Source: Zonotrichia leucophrys gambelii (Eukaryota > Chordata > Aves > Passeriformes > Passerellidae). From it: 64,000 nt of DNA. Each line of letters opens with the position of its first letter. Position 1 is the first letter of the stretch. The stretch is taken from NCBI RefSeq assembly GCF_028769735.1, contig NC_088172.1, forward strand, positions 37,224,397-37,288,396, in the 5' to 3' direction. Under the pieces are notes generated by a model, which did not search any database, had not been told where the DNA came from, and was given only the letters and a program-made list of their open reading frames with translations. The position numbers and the translations under genes are program-made. Shown here piece after piece: positions 1 through 13,090 of this stretch.

Positions 1-3000
1 ACCAGACAAGGTATGCAAGGAAGAAAATTGATAAAGGATTGGATGAGAAAATGCAGAGATTGAGAGGGAGCTGAACAACAGCAATTTAAAAATGTATATA
101 CTAAAAACGCCTCAAAACCAAGAACTTTAAGAACTGCATTGGTCCATTATGTAAGGTTAGGCATAAACAAAACTGCATAAAGGCAAGGCACTGTAGAAAG
201 CCTGTTATATTTTAAGCAATATTTTTATACAAGCAGGTGTTTATATCTCTTAGCCCAGAAGTGAACATTGGTCATGAACCAATGGGCAGCAGTGGGTAAG
301 ATTTTACAGTTAGCAGGTCCAGAGAACTCACACTCAGGAGACAAGACAACACAAAAGGAATAACACAGCTAATAAACACAGCTAATAGACAGAGCTAATA
401 AACAGCAAAGAGAGTGAATAATCCTCAGTATGGATTCAACTGAACTGTTTCAATATGCTTTACTCAAGTTAAAATATGCAATGCAAAAAAAAAAAAAAGA
501 TTAATCAAAAGATCTGAATGCAGACCACAGATATGCAGGACTAGAGACTCTTTCAAGAAAAAAGCACCCAAAGTTAGGAAAAAGGTGGAAGGAACAGGTC
601 ATTTGAGATAATCAGCTAAGATACAGAATGTGGCTGTGGTCAAATAAACCAGTAGGATCCACAGATGATTTAAGGGAAGACTAGCAAAAGTAGTGTCTCT
701 GTTAACCCTGAGTTTCTGATACCAGTAAAAATCATCAATTGAAAGAAGAATTTGAGAAAGTATGACTTCCCAACATTTTTGTCCTAACAATCAAAGCAAA
801 GAAAACAGATGAAGTGAAGAACAAAAGTTATTTTATGCATGGACGAAGCTGATATTAAATCAGTAGATTTGGTCACAGGTATTTAAAGGAAGTTTAAGCA
901 TCTATACTACAGAAAACAAAGTCAACAGAATTTGCTGATTATAAAGCAAACATAAAATAAGATCCACTAGCCTGAGCCTAAGGAAATCCAAAGAGAATAA
1001 AAGGAAGGCACTTTCCAAAATCTCTTATAAAGAGCAACAATGGATTCTCCATCAACAGTGCCATTGAAGGTAACACCAGATGAACACCCATTGCACAAAT
1101 ATTAAAACTGATTACAGCTGGGGAAATTCTATGTTTTGTAAGGCAGCCAATATGACTACCAGAATGATATCTCTCAGTTATTAATATATGAATGAACAGT
1201 GAAGGCAAGGAAAGGAAACTTTTCAGATAATAAACAGAATATGACTAGATTAGCAGCATATGTTGGTCCCTCTATCTGAAAACTCACCATTGGCCAGAAG
1301 CCCATTTTCCTTTAAGGAGGTATAAATACTTTCAGCACTGAGATTTACAAATGCATTTATTTCAGCCACCTTCTTCAGGAGAAACACCAAAACTGGTGTT
1401 TGGTGTTTGGCCCATTAGAGTTACCTCCCATTCCCAGTGCAGGAGCACACTAAGTCACCATCAGGCAGGGAACCTGTTCTATTATGGCAGGTATATTAAT
1501 TTTGTTTTACAGTGCACAGAAAATAAATATTTCAAAATGTATTTGAAGCAAGCTCTGCAAGAGGAAACAACCTACATTCAAGATTCATGTCTGTCTTCAC
1601 ATATTTAGGTATCCACACTGGTAATGCAGTACTAACCTGGGAATACATTCCCACTAAGAACAGGAGATAAAGAAAAACAGAGACCTTCTACAAAATTATT
1701 TTATGGATATAAGGGTGTGTATTTTACATAAGTATACATATTTTATTTAATTACAGTTTTCCATATAACCATTAGGAGGTTCTAGCCATGCAAGTCACAT
1801 TTATTAAAGGCAGCATGTCAAATAAGAGTTGACAATTACAGGCTATATCAATACACATTATGCCAGATGGTAATGAGCCGTACACAGAGGGCCAGCCATC
1901 CAAAATAATCACACCATTTTCCACAGAAATGTTGAAGAGGTTATGGTTTATTACACAGTGCTCATTAGATATACAGTGGCAGCATTAGCAATTTTTCCTT
2001 CATTTTTGTCTCATTTAAGACTCTGCCCCCACAAGCCCATTCAAATTAGTACACAAGGTTAAAATCATTACGGTCAGTGGGAGAAAAAAAATTAAGTTTT
2101 ATTTTTATTTTACAGTAATTGTAGATCAAAGGTCCCTGGAATCTATTATTCTCTCAATTATTATCTAACACAGGATACAAAAAGGAACGAAATTAACTTT
2201 CATTTGCTGTGAAGAAAGATAACAGTAAATGGGTAAACTTGGTATTTCTTAATTAATAACTCTAAGTGAAAACAACAGTTAGGTTGTGACACAAGGTGAC
2301 AAAAGTCAGATAACAAAGTTGAAACTGAACTTTCAGCCTTGGCTTTGAACTTTCTCATCTGCTTTTCAATCTGCTGCTTTAACAGCACGGAAATATTTAA
2401 GTGTCCAAAAGGCAACTCATCTTTCACAGCAGGTGGAAAAAACAGTTGTCTCAAATAACTAGAGTGTCATCTCTGAGAAAACACCTATAAGATGATTTAA
2501 AGTACCTTTCTAGTCAGCTGCATATGTTGACTTCCAGTTAGAAAATTACTATTGGAGACATTTATTTTCCTGCCTTTTTGTGTTTATAGATGGTATGGGG
2601 GTGAAAAGATACGAGGCAAAAGCACAGGTATGCTTATCACTTAAAAACACGCCAATGTCCCCCAAGTTCCAAGTGACAGCCAGCATTTGGAAGTCATAAA
2701 ACTGTGAAAGAGAGGAAGAACTTAAGTAGTGGACATGGCACCTGACAACTGGACTGCAGAGCCCCTCGTTTGAAGCATTCAGTGCATCACTCGGAAATCT
2801 GGGTCTCCCGTCAGGCAGCCACCCCCAGCTCCCAAAGCCAGGGCATCCTCACACCTCCTTCCTTGGCCCCTCCTGCCGAGTTACTCTGCTGTTACACAAA
2901 ACCTTGAATTACTCATTCAGCCAGATGGCAAAAGAGTGAAAAAAGTATGCAGGAGACTGTGGGAGAGAAAGGTGGGACACCTGGACTCCAGATCCCGCTC

Positions 3001-6000
3001 CACTAAGTTAGCTACCAGGAGGGAAACAACATTACAAACTCAGGCATTCCTGACCTGGATGTCCTACATCCCTCTGTTTGGAGAAATGTTCTGAAATTTC
3101 AGACAGAGGAGTGCGTTAGCATCCTTTCAAATTCTCAGGAGAGCCAAACTTGCATCCTCAGTGAATGCTTAGCCAGTGGCTAAAGAACATAAACCAATGT
3201 TAACAGCACATCTCCAGTCTGACAATCCACTTACAAAATTTCCTAGTTAAACTGACCAACAAATTTTACCTGTGTTTTGAAGTTGTTTGAAAGACAAAAA
3301 GGAAATTTTATTTAATAGAGTCTTAGAAAAAATGTTTACAAAATTAAAAAGAATGCCATTAATTCCAGGCAATGTCAGCCTAATGACAACCGAACAGGTA
3401 CTCTGGTAAAAAAATGTTTACTGCATTTAGTTAACAACAATATTTTGCAAAAAGGTCATCCTACCACCTGTCCTTTGTACAACTCATTTTATTACTGACA
3501 AAACCACTTACCCTAACAAGGTGGCACTTCTGCAAGCAGACACCAAGCAAATATGAAGTAAATATGAAACCTGTGCAACATGAAACAAATGCAAGCTCTG
3601 ATTCATTATACAACCTGAAGGGCATCAGGCTAATTTAAAGGTCTAAACAGAACATAGAAAACATCAAACAGAAGTTTTATGGAGTTATTTCCATGCTAAG
3701 TGTCTAGACAATTCAGACTAAGTTTAAATTCTGCAATGTTAATTCAAAAATGAACACCAGCAGCCAATTCCAAAAACAATGCTCACAAGAAAGCCCACCT
3801 CTGCACAACTGCAACTGGATTAGAAACAAAAAAACAACCGCTGTTTCCTTACAAAAACATATTACATTTCTAATAGTCAAAGACAAAAATAAGACATTTA
3901 AAACTGATGGGGTGAAAGAAGAGCACGCCAAGAAAAGAGTTTACAATGGAGTTAGCATGAAGGCCTTCCTTTTGGCTTACTGAAGTGAACAAGTTTTAGG
4001 TATTGGAAACAAGAGTCAAAAAAGGAAAGATAGGAGGTAATCAAAAGCTTTGGCAACAGCTGCTGCAGCATGGCTTTAGGAAAATGTGATGGTAGGATAC
4101 ATGATGCAAAAACAGACAGTAACACTCAGAACTAAATAACATATGTTGACCAAAACCCTCAAAAGATGAGGTATGAACAAAGGATTCATTTGTAGACTGG
4201 ATGACCTTGCTATCAGCACAGCAGAAATCAAAAGGAACATGATCATGGAGAAAATCACATATTTTGCTATGGAAATGACCAACATTCCTTCCCATATGAT
4301 GGCAGCATGTATCAGCCAGACTGCTTTTGTAGGCACCCAGGGTGCCCATCCATCCAGGATTACCCATATTTGCTCTACAGCCACTCAATAACATGTATCC
4401 TCCAACTACATCTCATGCATCTATTCCATAAGGAATTTCACATCATGGTCAAATATTTAAATACCTGCACTAAAACCAGCTAAAAAGATATGAAAGGAAA
4501 TAAAAGGTCTTACAGGTAAGTGCAAGAAATAAGCTACTAACAATTAATTTTATGAACATATTTTTCCTATATTTTATTAGTTGTTTCTCAGCCCTGCAAG
4601 ACTGAACCAGGTCTATAATTTTATTTGCTATGACTATGGGAGACAGTTGGAACCATTGTTAAGAGAAACTCCCATTCCTGTGCACTGTCAGCTATTCTGA
4701 GACTGCCAGCTTGACTTATTACTTCCAGTTTTTCTCTGAATTCTCTCTGAAGAGTTTGTCTGTAATTGTATTCAATGTAGCTGAAAGATAAGGTGCACTA
4801 ACCTTGACATTAAATCTCTAGTACTAATGACACCTGAAATACATGGAACCTTTTTATGTGAGAGCAAAAGGAAGGTAACCTTTTTTATGCCATGAAGAAT
4901 GAACACTTGATAAATGAGCAGTCCTGTTAAAAGAACAGATTGCTTATATGTCTAACTGCACAAGAAAAAGGCATTAAAAATAAAATGTGAATCACTAGAA
5001 TACAGTGTACCAGATAGGGTTGGGGTTTATTTTATAACTATATATATTTTTTTATCATGCTTATATAACAATTATTGTGAATTCTGAGATACCCATAAAT
5101 ATCCAAGATACAAAGGGGATAAAAAAATCCAAACATACTGGTTGCACAATAGCAGATAGCTCCCTACTATTAAACAAACCTGCTGTATTCTGAACAGTTG
5201 TAACTACATTTCTGTTAATCAGCAATTTAAAGTATGGTTATCACAAGTGCCCTCCTCTCCCCTCCTGAACCTTCAATGTTCAGAACTGGATAGGGACATC
5301 AATGCCATACATTCAAATTTTTTTTATGGGAATACTTTTCTTTTCACAAAGCAGAAGTATGCAGCAGATGGGTATTGTCTGCCATGTACAGGGGAAGAGA
5401 CTAATAGCTAAAGGGAGACAGCAGACTTCTCAGAGACCTTGCTCCTTACACCAGGTGTGTTGACAGAATTGCCAGCAGGGAAAGGATAATAAACCTTTTG
5501 GAGCAAGGCAACGACTGCTGCTTCTGGGACCATATCAGCATAGAAACAAGCATTTGGTGCTGTTGAGGTCTGCAAAGTTTTGTCATTATTATTCGTATAT
5601 ACTTTATGCAAATGGCATACGGTGTGATATTGAGAAAAATGTGTCCTTTGATTAAAAAAATGACTTATTTCATACCATTGGCACAATTTCCGTCTCTTTT
5701 TACCTTACTAAAATATAAGGTATCTGAAAATTTCACACTTTCATTTTTTGGTTCTTTCATCCCAGAATGATTCAATCTACACACTTTAAGAAGGGATAAA
5801 ATGACATGAACCAATTCAAGCAACATTAACCCCACGCAAGTGATGATGGAGACACAGCTCTATGCTAACAAGCCACCTTCAAGAGCAAACTTTATTTCTG
5901 CAGAATTCCTACCACAGTGCACAAAATAGGATCCTTTCCTGACTGCAGCTAATAATGAAAATTTGCTAAAATTTAATTTGTCTACTGGAACAGATATGAA

Positions 6001-7369
6001 TGTAGCTGGACTTTTGATACTGGTTTTGTTGTACAGATATCAAAAGCCAGAATGAAATTTCAGCTATAAGAGACTGAAGCAAGCTTTCCATGAAGCAGTG
6101 TCTAGGTGAAAGACAGCAAGTACAAGAAAGGAATCAGAAATACTATTTAGTATAAAACAGAATTTGTTTATGTTTCTTCCCTTTCTGGCAATAATAGATG
6201 CAATTTATTTGGCTGCATCTTCTCTTTCCACAAAAATGTACATAAATTTGGCCAAGTCTTTAGAAAAATTAAAAACTGCAACTTCAAATACTTAAATGGA
6301 CTTCAGAAACTGGGCAACCAAGCTCACAAAATTTCATATATACCAATCATGCTGGCACTGCTGATGATAAGTTTTGAATTGCTGCAAACCCTATTAAAAA
6401 AACCCCATTGTCTTTCTGATTTCCCTTTTGACTGCATAAGCACCTTCTCAAATGAAACACAGTGAGAATACCATATTGAATTCATATTCTTGAAATCTTT
6501 ATCCCTTGTTCTCCAGCTCCTTATTCCGCTTCTCAAATCATGGATCACTCTTATCTATGTACTCATACACCCACCTTTACACTGGAATATATTAAAAATA
6601 ACCAAGTTTTGATGTACAGCACCCTGTCTACACCACCAGCATATTATTCTGCCTTTCTTTTTTATTATTGTTTGCTCTCAGAGCGGTCAAATTGCACATG
6701 AAAATCTACTAAAGGTTAAAGGCCAGATACCAGTGAAGCCACAAGAAATATTCATCCACTTAATGTGATTAGGGTCCAGAACATGCCATTATTTCAGGTG
6801 GAAGAGAAAGAACATTGCATAATCTTTATACAGTCTCATATTTTCATATACATATATTCGAGGAGTTCTCAACTCCACCTCAGCAGATGTTGTAATATCT
6901 TCAGTTACTTATATCAGAGTACTGACCAAATCATAGTAAGAAAATAAATTAATTGATGCAGTATGCCTTGTAATACTTAACTTCATATTCCTACAATTTC
7001 CCAAGAATTGCAGAGATTTGTATTGAAACTGGATAACTGCATTGTAAAATTTGTCAAGGGAGATGTTAACAGGACAGAAAAATGATTGGTGGTATTTCAG
7101 CAGGTACAAAAACAAGGAAAATATTCTGGGATTGTAGGACAAATAAATTATATAGATACAGTTATTTAAGAATTTGAATGAAGCAACTGGTCACACTAAT
7201 ATCATGGTTCTGATGGATAAGCAGTCCCCGAAGCTGTTGTGTGCTTCCATCACAGCACTGGATTGTACTTAGGTGATGGTTGGAGATTTCTCTTCACAAA
7301 CACTATTATATTTCTTGTAAAGGAAATGTGAAAGTTCTTAAGTAGAAAATTGTTCAAAGGGAAAGGTTT

Positions 7370-7655
7370 CACAGCAAACACAGTTCTGGTGAAGTGCTCT
7401 GGTATGTGGCCATGCCATGTCCCAGGAAGGCTGTGCCAGGCCTGTTACCCACATGTGGCCTTTCTTTGCAAAGCGCCCACTGGGGTGAAAGCAGGGCTTT
7501 GCTCCTGGCCCGCTGCAGAATCCCACCAGGGCTGCTCTGGTTTTGCTTGCTATGCTGCACATTGTGGCAGTCCAGTTCTCACCTCACAAGCAGTGGGAGG
7601 AAGAAGCTCCAAGAAAAGGGAGGGCTGGACAGACAGACAGACAGGGGCGCCATTA
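7370..7655. other. GC-rich patch of unknown origin ending in (GACA)n
   Basis: The sequence is distinctly richer in G and C than the surrounding intron 2 and ends with a short GACAGACAGACAGACAGG run. Open frames exist on both strands, but their translations match nothing I recognise and have no splice context. It could be an old mobile element or a structural patch; I cannot decide. Confidence 0.35.
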
Positions 7656-8524
7656 CAATTTTTCCAAGGTAAACCATCCCTACCATGCTTTCTCTGAAGA
7701 TTACTGAAAATTACCTACTTTTTAAAATGGAAACCAAACACACTTAGTGATGTGAATACTGAGTTTACCTTGCTCAGCTATCTGGTGCTATAAAAACTTA
7801 TTTAGAACAAGATTTGAGCTATATCTCTGAACAGACTTTGATCAGCTCTAATGCAGAGCCTTTTTTTTTATCCTACAATGTAAGGAGAAGACCTTTTCTT
7901 GTTCAACATATAATTGCTGTATTTGCACATGCTAAGTATCCTGAAAACAATAAAAGTTAATGAAGAAAAGTACTGGTTGTAATGAATTAGTAATATTGTT
8001 AGATTTGTATTTGGAGTTGGTTTTTATTGTTGTGGATGGAAGATGATCAATAGGAATATGTAATCAAGTTGTATGTGCTTTTCATCTCCTGAGACTCATC
8101 TTGTAAATGAAATGATGAATCTCACAGGATTTATCCTGGAGAGAAAAAACGAAATAGAATAATTTGGAATAACTGCTTAGATTTCCTCTCACTAAAAGCT
8201 ATGGAAAAGCTACCAAGGACTGGGAGACAAAATTAAATATTTCTTTAAGATTATAAAAGACATCACTGCTCATATTTTGACATACTTTTCCCATTATCTT
8301 TCAAACAATTTTGTCAAGAGCATTGTACTTCTTAATGTACTTAGATATTGAATATTTTAGGACCACGCATTTTCTCTACCAGTTAATTAGCTAAGCTTCC
8401 AAAGTACTTGCTAGTTGGGATACTGTACTTTTGCTGAAAGCCAGCCTTCCAGAAGATAGAAATAAGAACAGTTAAGTCCCAAAGGAAATCATTTTTATGA
8501 TAAAGAGTCCTAATGTGCCCCAGT

Positions 8525-8720
8525 AAAGGTGAGGATTGATTGTTATGGCCTATTGTTACTATAATTAGAAGTCAAACACCAATTAGCAGTTCCATTAATA
8601 AGATTAATCTCTGCAATATCTGCAGCTGAGACCCAGGGCTTGTGAGCAATAAGCCAGTGTGAATTTAAAGTGCAACAGCTACACTGAACTAAAACTCTCA
8701 GGGTGAATACTCATATCACA
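8525..8720. promoter_or_regulatory. Candidate conserved non-coding element (homeodomain/SOX-rich)
   Basis: The stretch is dense in TAAT and ATTA cores (ATAATTAGAAG, CCAATTAGCAG, CCATTAATAAGATTAATC) and SOX-like ATTGTTA motifs, and has no repeat signature. The composition is typical of developmental enhancers, but this is only a visual impression. Confidence 0.25.
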
Positions 8721-10794
8721 CAAAAGATAACACCTCTGCTTTCTTTGAGTTTTGAGTTTCTACATACACTATTGGTCTTACTACATTTTTCTAATTTAAT
8801 ACTTTTAATTTTGTTTAAACATGTTCTACCATGATTTAGCAGTCATTGATGGAGATAGGTGCAATGGAGCATGAGGTCTCCCAAACTCTGGTTCACAGCC
8901 ACTCCCTCTGCATTGAACCAGGGCAAGGTAAATTTAATTTAGTTTCCATTACTAGTAAACCCAGAAAAGTAGTAATGGAAAAAAAAAAAAACCCAACTTC
9001 TTACAAATATGAAAGTACTCTTCACATGATAAAAATCCATTGTATAGTTAGGAATCATTTTTTTACTTGAAAATATGAAGGCAAGAAACAGTCAAATCCA
9101 ATCTCTGAAGTTAACACCCTATGCAGTTCAGAGTACAGAAATTGAAAAAGGGTAAGATCTGAAATGAGGTGAAGAGTCACACACTTGTGCTCGTTGTATT
9201 CTTGTAGGCACTGAAATCATAATTTGTATGGTCTTTCTTTGGTTTTATTTCACTCGTGTTTTACCTTTTACAGTAACTCTCAAAGAGATTTTGTCCACAG
9301 ATATACCTACATGCAAGGTAAAAAGAAGACTTTTGTAAAATTTAATAGCATACAGGTCAAAGCAACCTTTAAGTGTCATTTACACTCTAGGAATACAATA
9401 AACCTCACCTCCTTCACCAAAATTTACTCATGTTTCCTATGGCTAACTAGCCAGGAGGCTTTGTAATGCATTTGCTTTTTCCTTTCTTTTAAATGGGGAC
9501 TATCTAATTTCTTTCCATAGACAAACACATCTAGATTAACGCAGAGACACATTCCAGTTGGAAAGCATTTGAACAACTATTTAAAATTACAAACATCTTG
9601 AAACTTGTCTACAGTAGGAAGAAGCTGCTGACAAAAAATCACAGGTGAGCTGAGCAAGTGAAGACACAACTTACACAGCAAAAGACCTGCTTTCCCAGAG
9701 AGCACTGACCTGTTCCTAAAGCAGAAGGCAGCCCTTTGCCTACTGGAGCCATCTACTCTGACTGGAGATGTGAGTCACCCGAGCATGAGCATCTCTCAGC
9801 TGCTTGGCTGCATTCACAAGAACAGGACACAAGCTACTTGCCAATAACTGCAGCTCTCAGGGAATGCAGAGCCAAGCGGGCATATCCTTATGCAGTATTT
9901 ATTCTGGTTTTCACTCAACGTGGAACACCTTTTACATCTTCCCAATTTCCAGAGAAGACATCCTCACACCTCATATGCTGTTATGCTAAATACATAAAGC
10001 CAAGTATTGCCATTTCACATTCTTCTCACCCATAAAATCCCAGTTCTACAGCAGTCCAGGTCAAAGGCATAAGTCAACCAACCAATGTTCATCTGTGCAT
10101 ATTTTTGCAGACTGCAAGTCTCAAAAGCATACTATAATCAGCATATTACCTCTGAGCTTTTGACTACACTAGTCCATATTTATCTTTGCAGACTGGGGTC
10201 GCCCAAGGACCATCATTCACATAAGCTTGGATTCCCTGGAGTGTATGCCTGAGAGCTCCTCATGCATACAGCAATTAAAGACTGCTCTAACAAGCACAGC
10301 ACCACCGCTGTTACGGCTGCCATGGCATGGATTTTGGAGAAGAACGGATAGAGCTGCAGATGGTGAGCTGTCACCTGTGAGAAACAGAAGAGATTCCCAG
10401 TGTCCCCATTAATACACAGCAATTTGTCCCTAATACACAGTGGCATATCCCTAAGTCAGACAAGACCTTTATGCTTGTGTTCCTAAAGTAGGCAATTTCT
10501 CACAGTCGCCATTTCTAATTCTGAAAATCTTGGGATGCAAAGTTCTTTGGATACTCCAGCTGACAAATGACCATAAAGACACCTAACAGGCTAAATGATG
10601 CCAACCTCAGCATAGCCTCTTGTGAGCTCCACAGTCATGAATGCACACCAGTGACACTATTAGACACAGAGCTGAGGCTACAAGCTGGAGGTAGAATGCT
10701 CACTCATCTGTTTAAAACACATCTTGATTATCACCTTGTGAAGAAGACTCTCTTCTTGAAAGACCTGACCTTCATGAAGAAAGCTAGATGAGTC

Positions 10795-10882
10795 CGACCT
10801 CATTGCTGACTCTGCTTTTGGAAGGAGGTGGGTCTAAGACCTCTTGGTATCCCTTCCAACTTGAATTATACTGTGAACCTAG
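10795..10882 (+). mobile_element. CR1 LINE, diverged 3' tail
   Basis: It reads GGAAGGAGGTGGGTCTAAGA, CCTCTTGGTATCCCTTCC, then AACTTGAATTATACTGTGAA. This is the pattern of the CR1 family whose tail ends in a 'GACCTC...GGTCCCTTCCAACCTGAATTATTCTGTG'-like block. It is short and diverged. The bases upstream to about 10700 may belong to the same copy but are not recognisable. Confidence 0.8.
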
Positions 10883-11281
10883 ATGTACTGCTGGCATCAT
10901 CAGGTTAACCCTAAAGGAGGTTAATGGAAGGTCAAATGTTCTTTGAAAATGGCATAAAGCTCTTTGGAATACAGGAAAGGAAATAAAGTTAAGGCAAAAG
11001 TTTTGTTTTCCTATCTAGCAAGAAGCTGGGAGAAACCTAGATAGAACTGCAGAGTGTCAGATCAGTCTGTCCTCTGTCCTTACAGTCCTTAGAAAGACAC
11101 TTACCCCCTCTCACTTCTTTGTAATCAAAGAAACATTCAGAGAAAAAGAAACCTAAGGGTGAATGAATCCTCTGGTTCAGATCTGGATTCAAGTTTCACG
11201 TGTTCCTTGGAGCAGGTTAGAAGAAGATTACTGTGATATGGCCACAATGACAAAGAGCATGTGAAATGAATCTGTGACCCC

Positions 11282-11296
11282 TGTGTGTGTGTGTGT
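11282..11296 (+). repeat. Short (TG)n microsatellite
   Basis: Seven TG units; too short to be highly variable. Confidence 0.85.
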
Positions 11297-12699
11297 ACCT
11301 CCAAAAAAGGTACCCACAACAACTTAGTATTGGAAGATGGCAAGAAAAAAGACTCACCACCATAACAAGGATTTGGCATCTGCTGCCAGCTTACTCTTAA
11401 ATTGAGCTTTCATTGGAATCAGCATCAATGCTGTTCCAAAATAATTACTAAAACACTATGGAAAAGGTATCTATGTTCATGATTCCTGTCACTACAGTAT
11501 TGCCACCACTCTTCCAAGTAGCAGGAAGGATTCTGAGACAAGTTTATCCAGTGAGTACCTTCTTGTAGTAAAGCATGTTCAGCATGCAAAGTGATGAAAG
11601 GTCACCTGTATCATCCTGAGGAAGATGGTGCAAGGACAGAGTCCAGTGTCAATAGTACAGAACTGAAATTCAATTTCAATTTCAATATGGAATATTGATT
11701 AGAAGGTCTTTGCTTGTCAATGGCCATAGGATCCACCAGTGTGGATGCCCAGGCAGACTTGACTGAAAAAAGGATTGTTTTAAACCTCTGACAAGCATCC
11801 AAGGAAATCTGCAGAGCTGACTCAATGGATGTCAATACTAGAGGGTATTTTTAAAATTGGCACTAATAGGGAAAAAAAAAAAAAAGAAAAAAGGCAAAAC
11901 AGAGAGAAGAAAATAACTTGCTGTGCTAGAGCCAAGGATGCTGAGGGCTGAAGAGATGGCCCAAGTTTGTTCTTTGGTGTCACTTGCATTCTAAGCTGCA
12001 ACACAGAGGCTGTGTCAGGCATTCATTACTCAATATAAAGGCAAGGAGATCCCTCAGTCCCCAGGCAGTAATGTCTGGCAGTGCCAGACATGAACAGAAA
12101 GAGATACCCCTTTGGATACCTTGAGAGAGGACCCAAGCCAGTCTTGGTATCTTCAACTGTGAGAATGTAGCTCCACCATGAAGCATAAAGTTGTCAGTGT
12201 TCAGAAACCACATGATCCTGGAGTTTCAATTACAAACCTCACTACCAGCAGCAAAGTAAAATACCAGCAAGTTGCATACTTCACTATCCAAGTGAGCTTT
12301 GCTCTGAGAGAAGGCAATGCAGTGTCAGACTCAAGTATAATCACCAGTTAGGAAATGGATCTCAAAAGTCCTTATGAAGCTCTAGCCTCCTGTGTCACAT
12401 CTGAGGCACTCTCTGATACCATTAGCATGAGAAATTATTGTTAATTCAATTCTGCCTGAACCCAATGTGCGTTCTGCTTTCTCTTTAGCACAGGAGTAAG
12501 GACTTTCAAGGGAATATGGGATGCATGCTTTGCTTGAGCACAGGCAATGACATCAACCCTTACATGATACTGTTTGCATACTCTGTACTAAGCACTACAA
12601 TTGATTCTTATATTTGCAAAGCTTCTGTAGCCAAGGAAATATTTTCTTTAATGCTAAGAGACCAGCAGAAAGTTTTAATTTAGGAAATCTGTCCAGCAG

Positions 12700-13090
12700 C
12701 TGAAATTGAGCTGTTTATCATGCTGCTACTTCTCTTCATCCTCTTTTGGGATCACTGGTGCTGAGCTGGAAGCAAAGCCAGGTTCTTTTCCTCGCCAATA
12801 GGAATAAAGTCAGGCTGCTGCCAACACGATAGGGAGGTGGCTGTACAGCATAAAGCATGCCAGGCAGGCTTTTATAACACTTCCTCCCTTATCTTCAGCA
12901 TGGCTCATAAGGCAACCAGCAGTTACTATGATACCCTGCACACAATGACCCCCACGGCCCCAGATTAATGCAGGCAGATCACGACTCTGGCAAATTATGA
13001 AGTGCTAAAGCTGAAGGCAATGCTGGCCAGAGGCAGCACCACTTAACTACACTAGTCCTGCTCCTGTAACCACCTAAATTGTCATCCTCA
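12700..13090. promoter_or_regulatory. Candidate conserved non-coding stretch
   Basis: This is moderately GC-rich, non-repetitive DNA within AT-rich intron 2. It has scattered motifs such as CTTTTATAACACTTCCTCCC and CCCCAGATTAATGCAGGCAG. It has no open frame of note. I infer possible constraint only from its contrast with the flanks. Confidence 0.2.

Noticed and set aside
2940..3010. MIR-like segment in plus orientation (GACTCCAGATCCCGCTCC)
   Set aside because: The match is short and not colinear over enough length.
10213..10446. Minus-strand frame after TTTCTCACAG
   Set aside because: One acceptor-like site is not enough; no donor, no conserved domain.
11669..11686. Three TTCAAT units in tandem
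   Set aside because: Too short to be a meaningful repeat.
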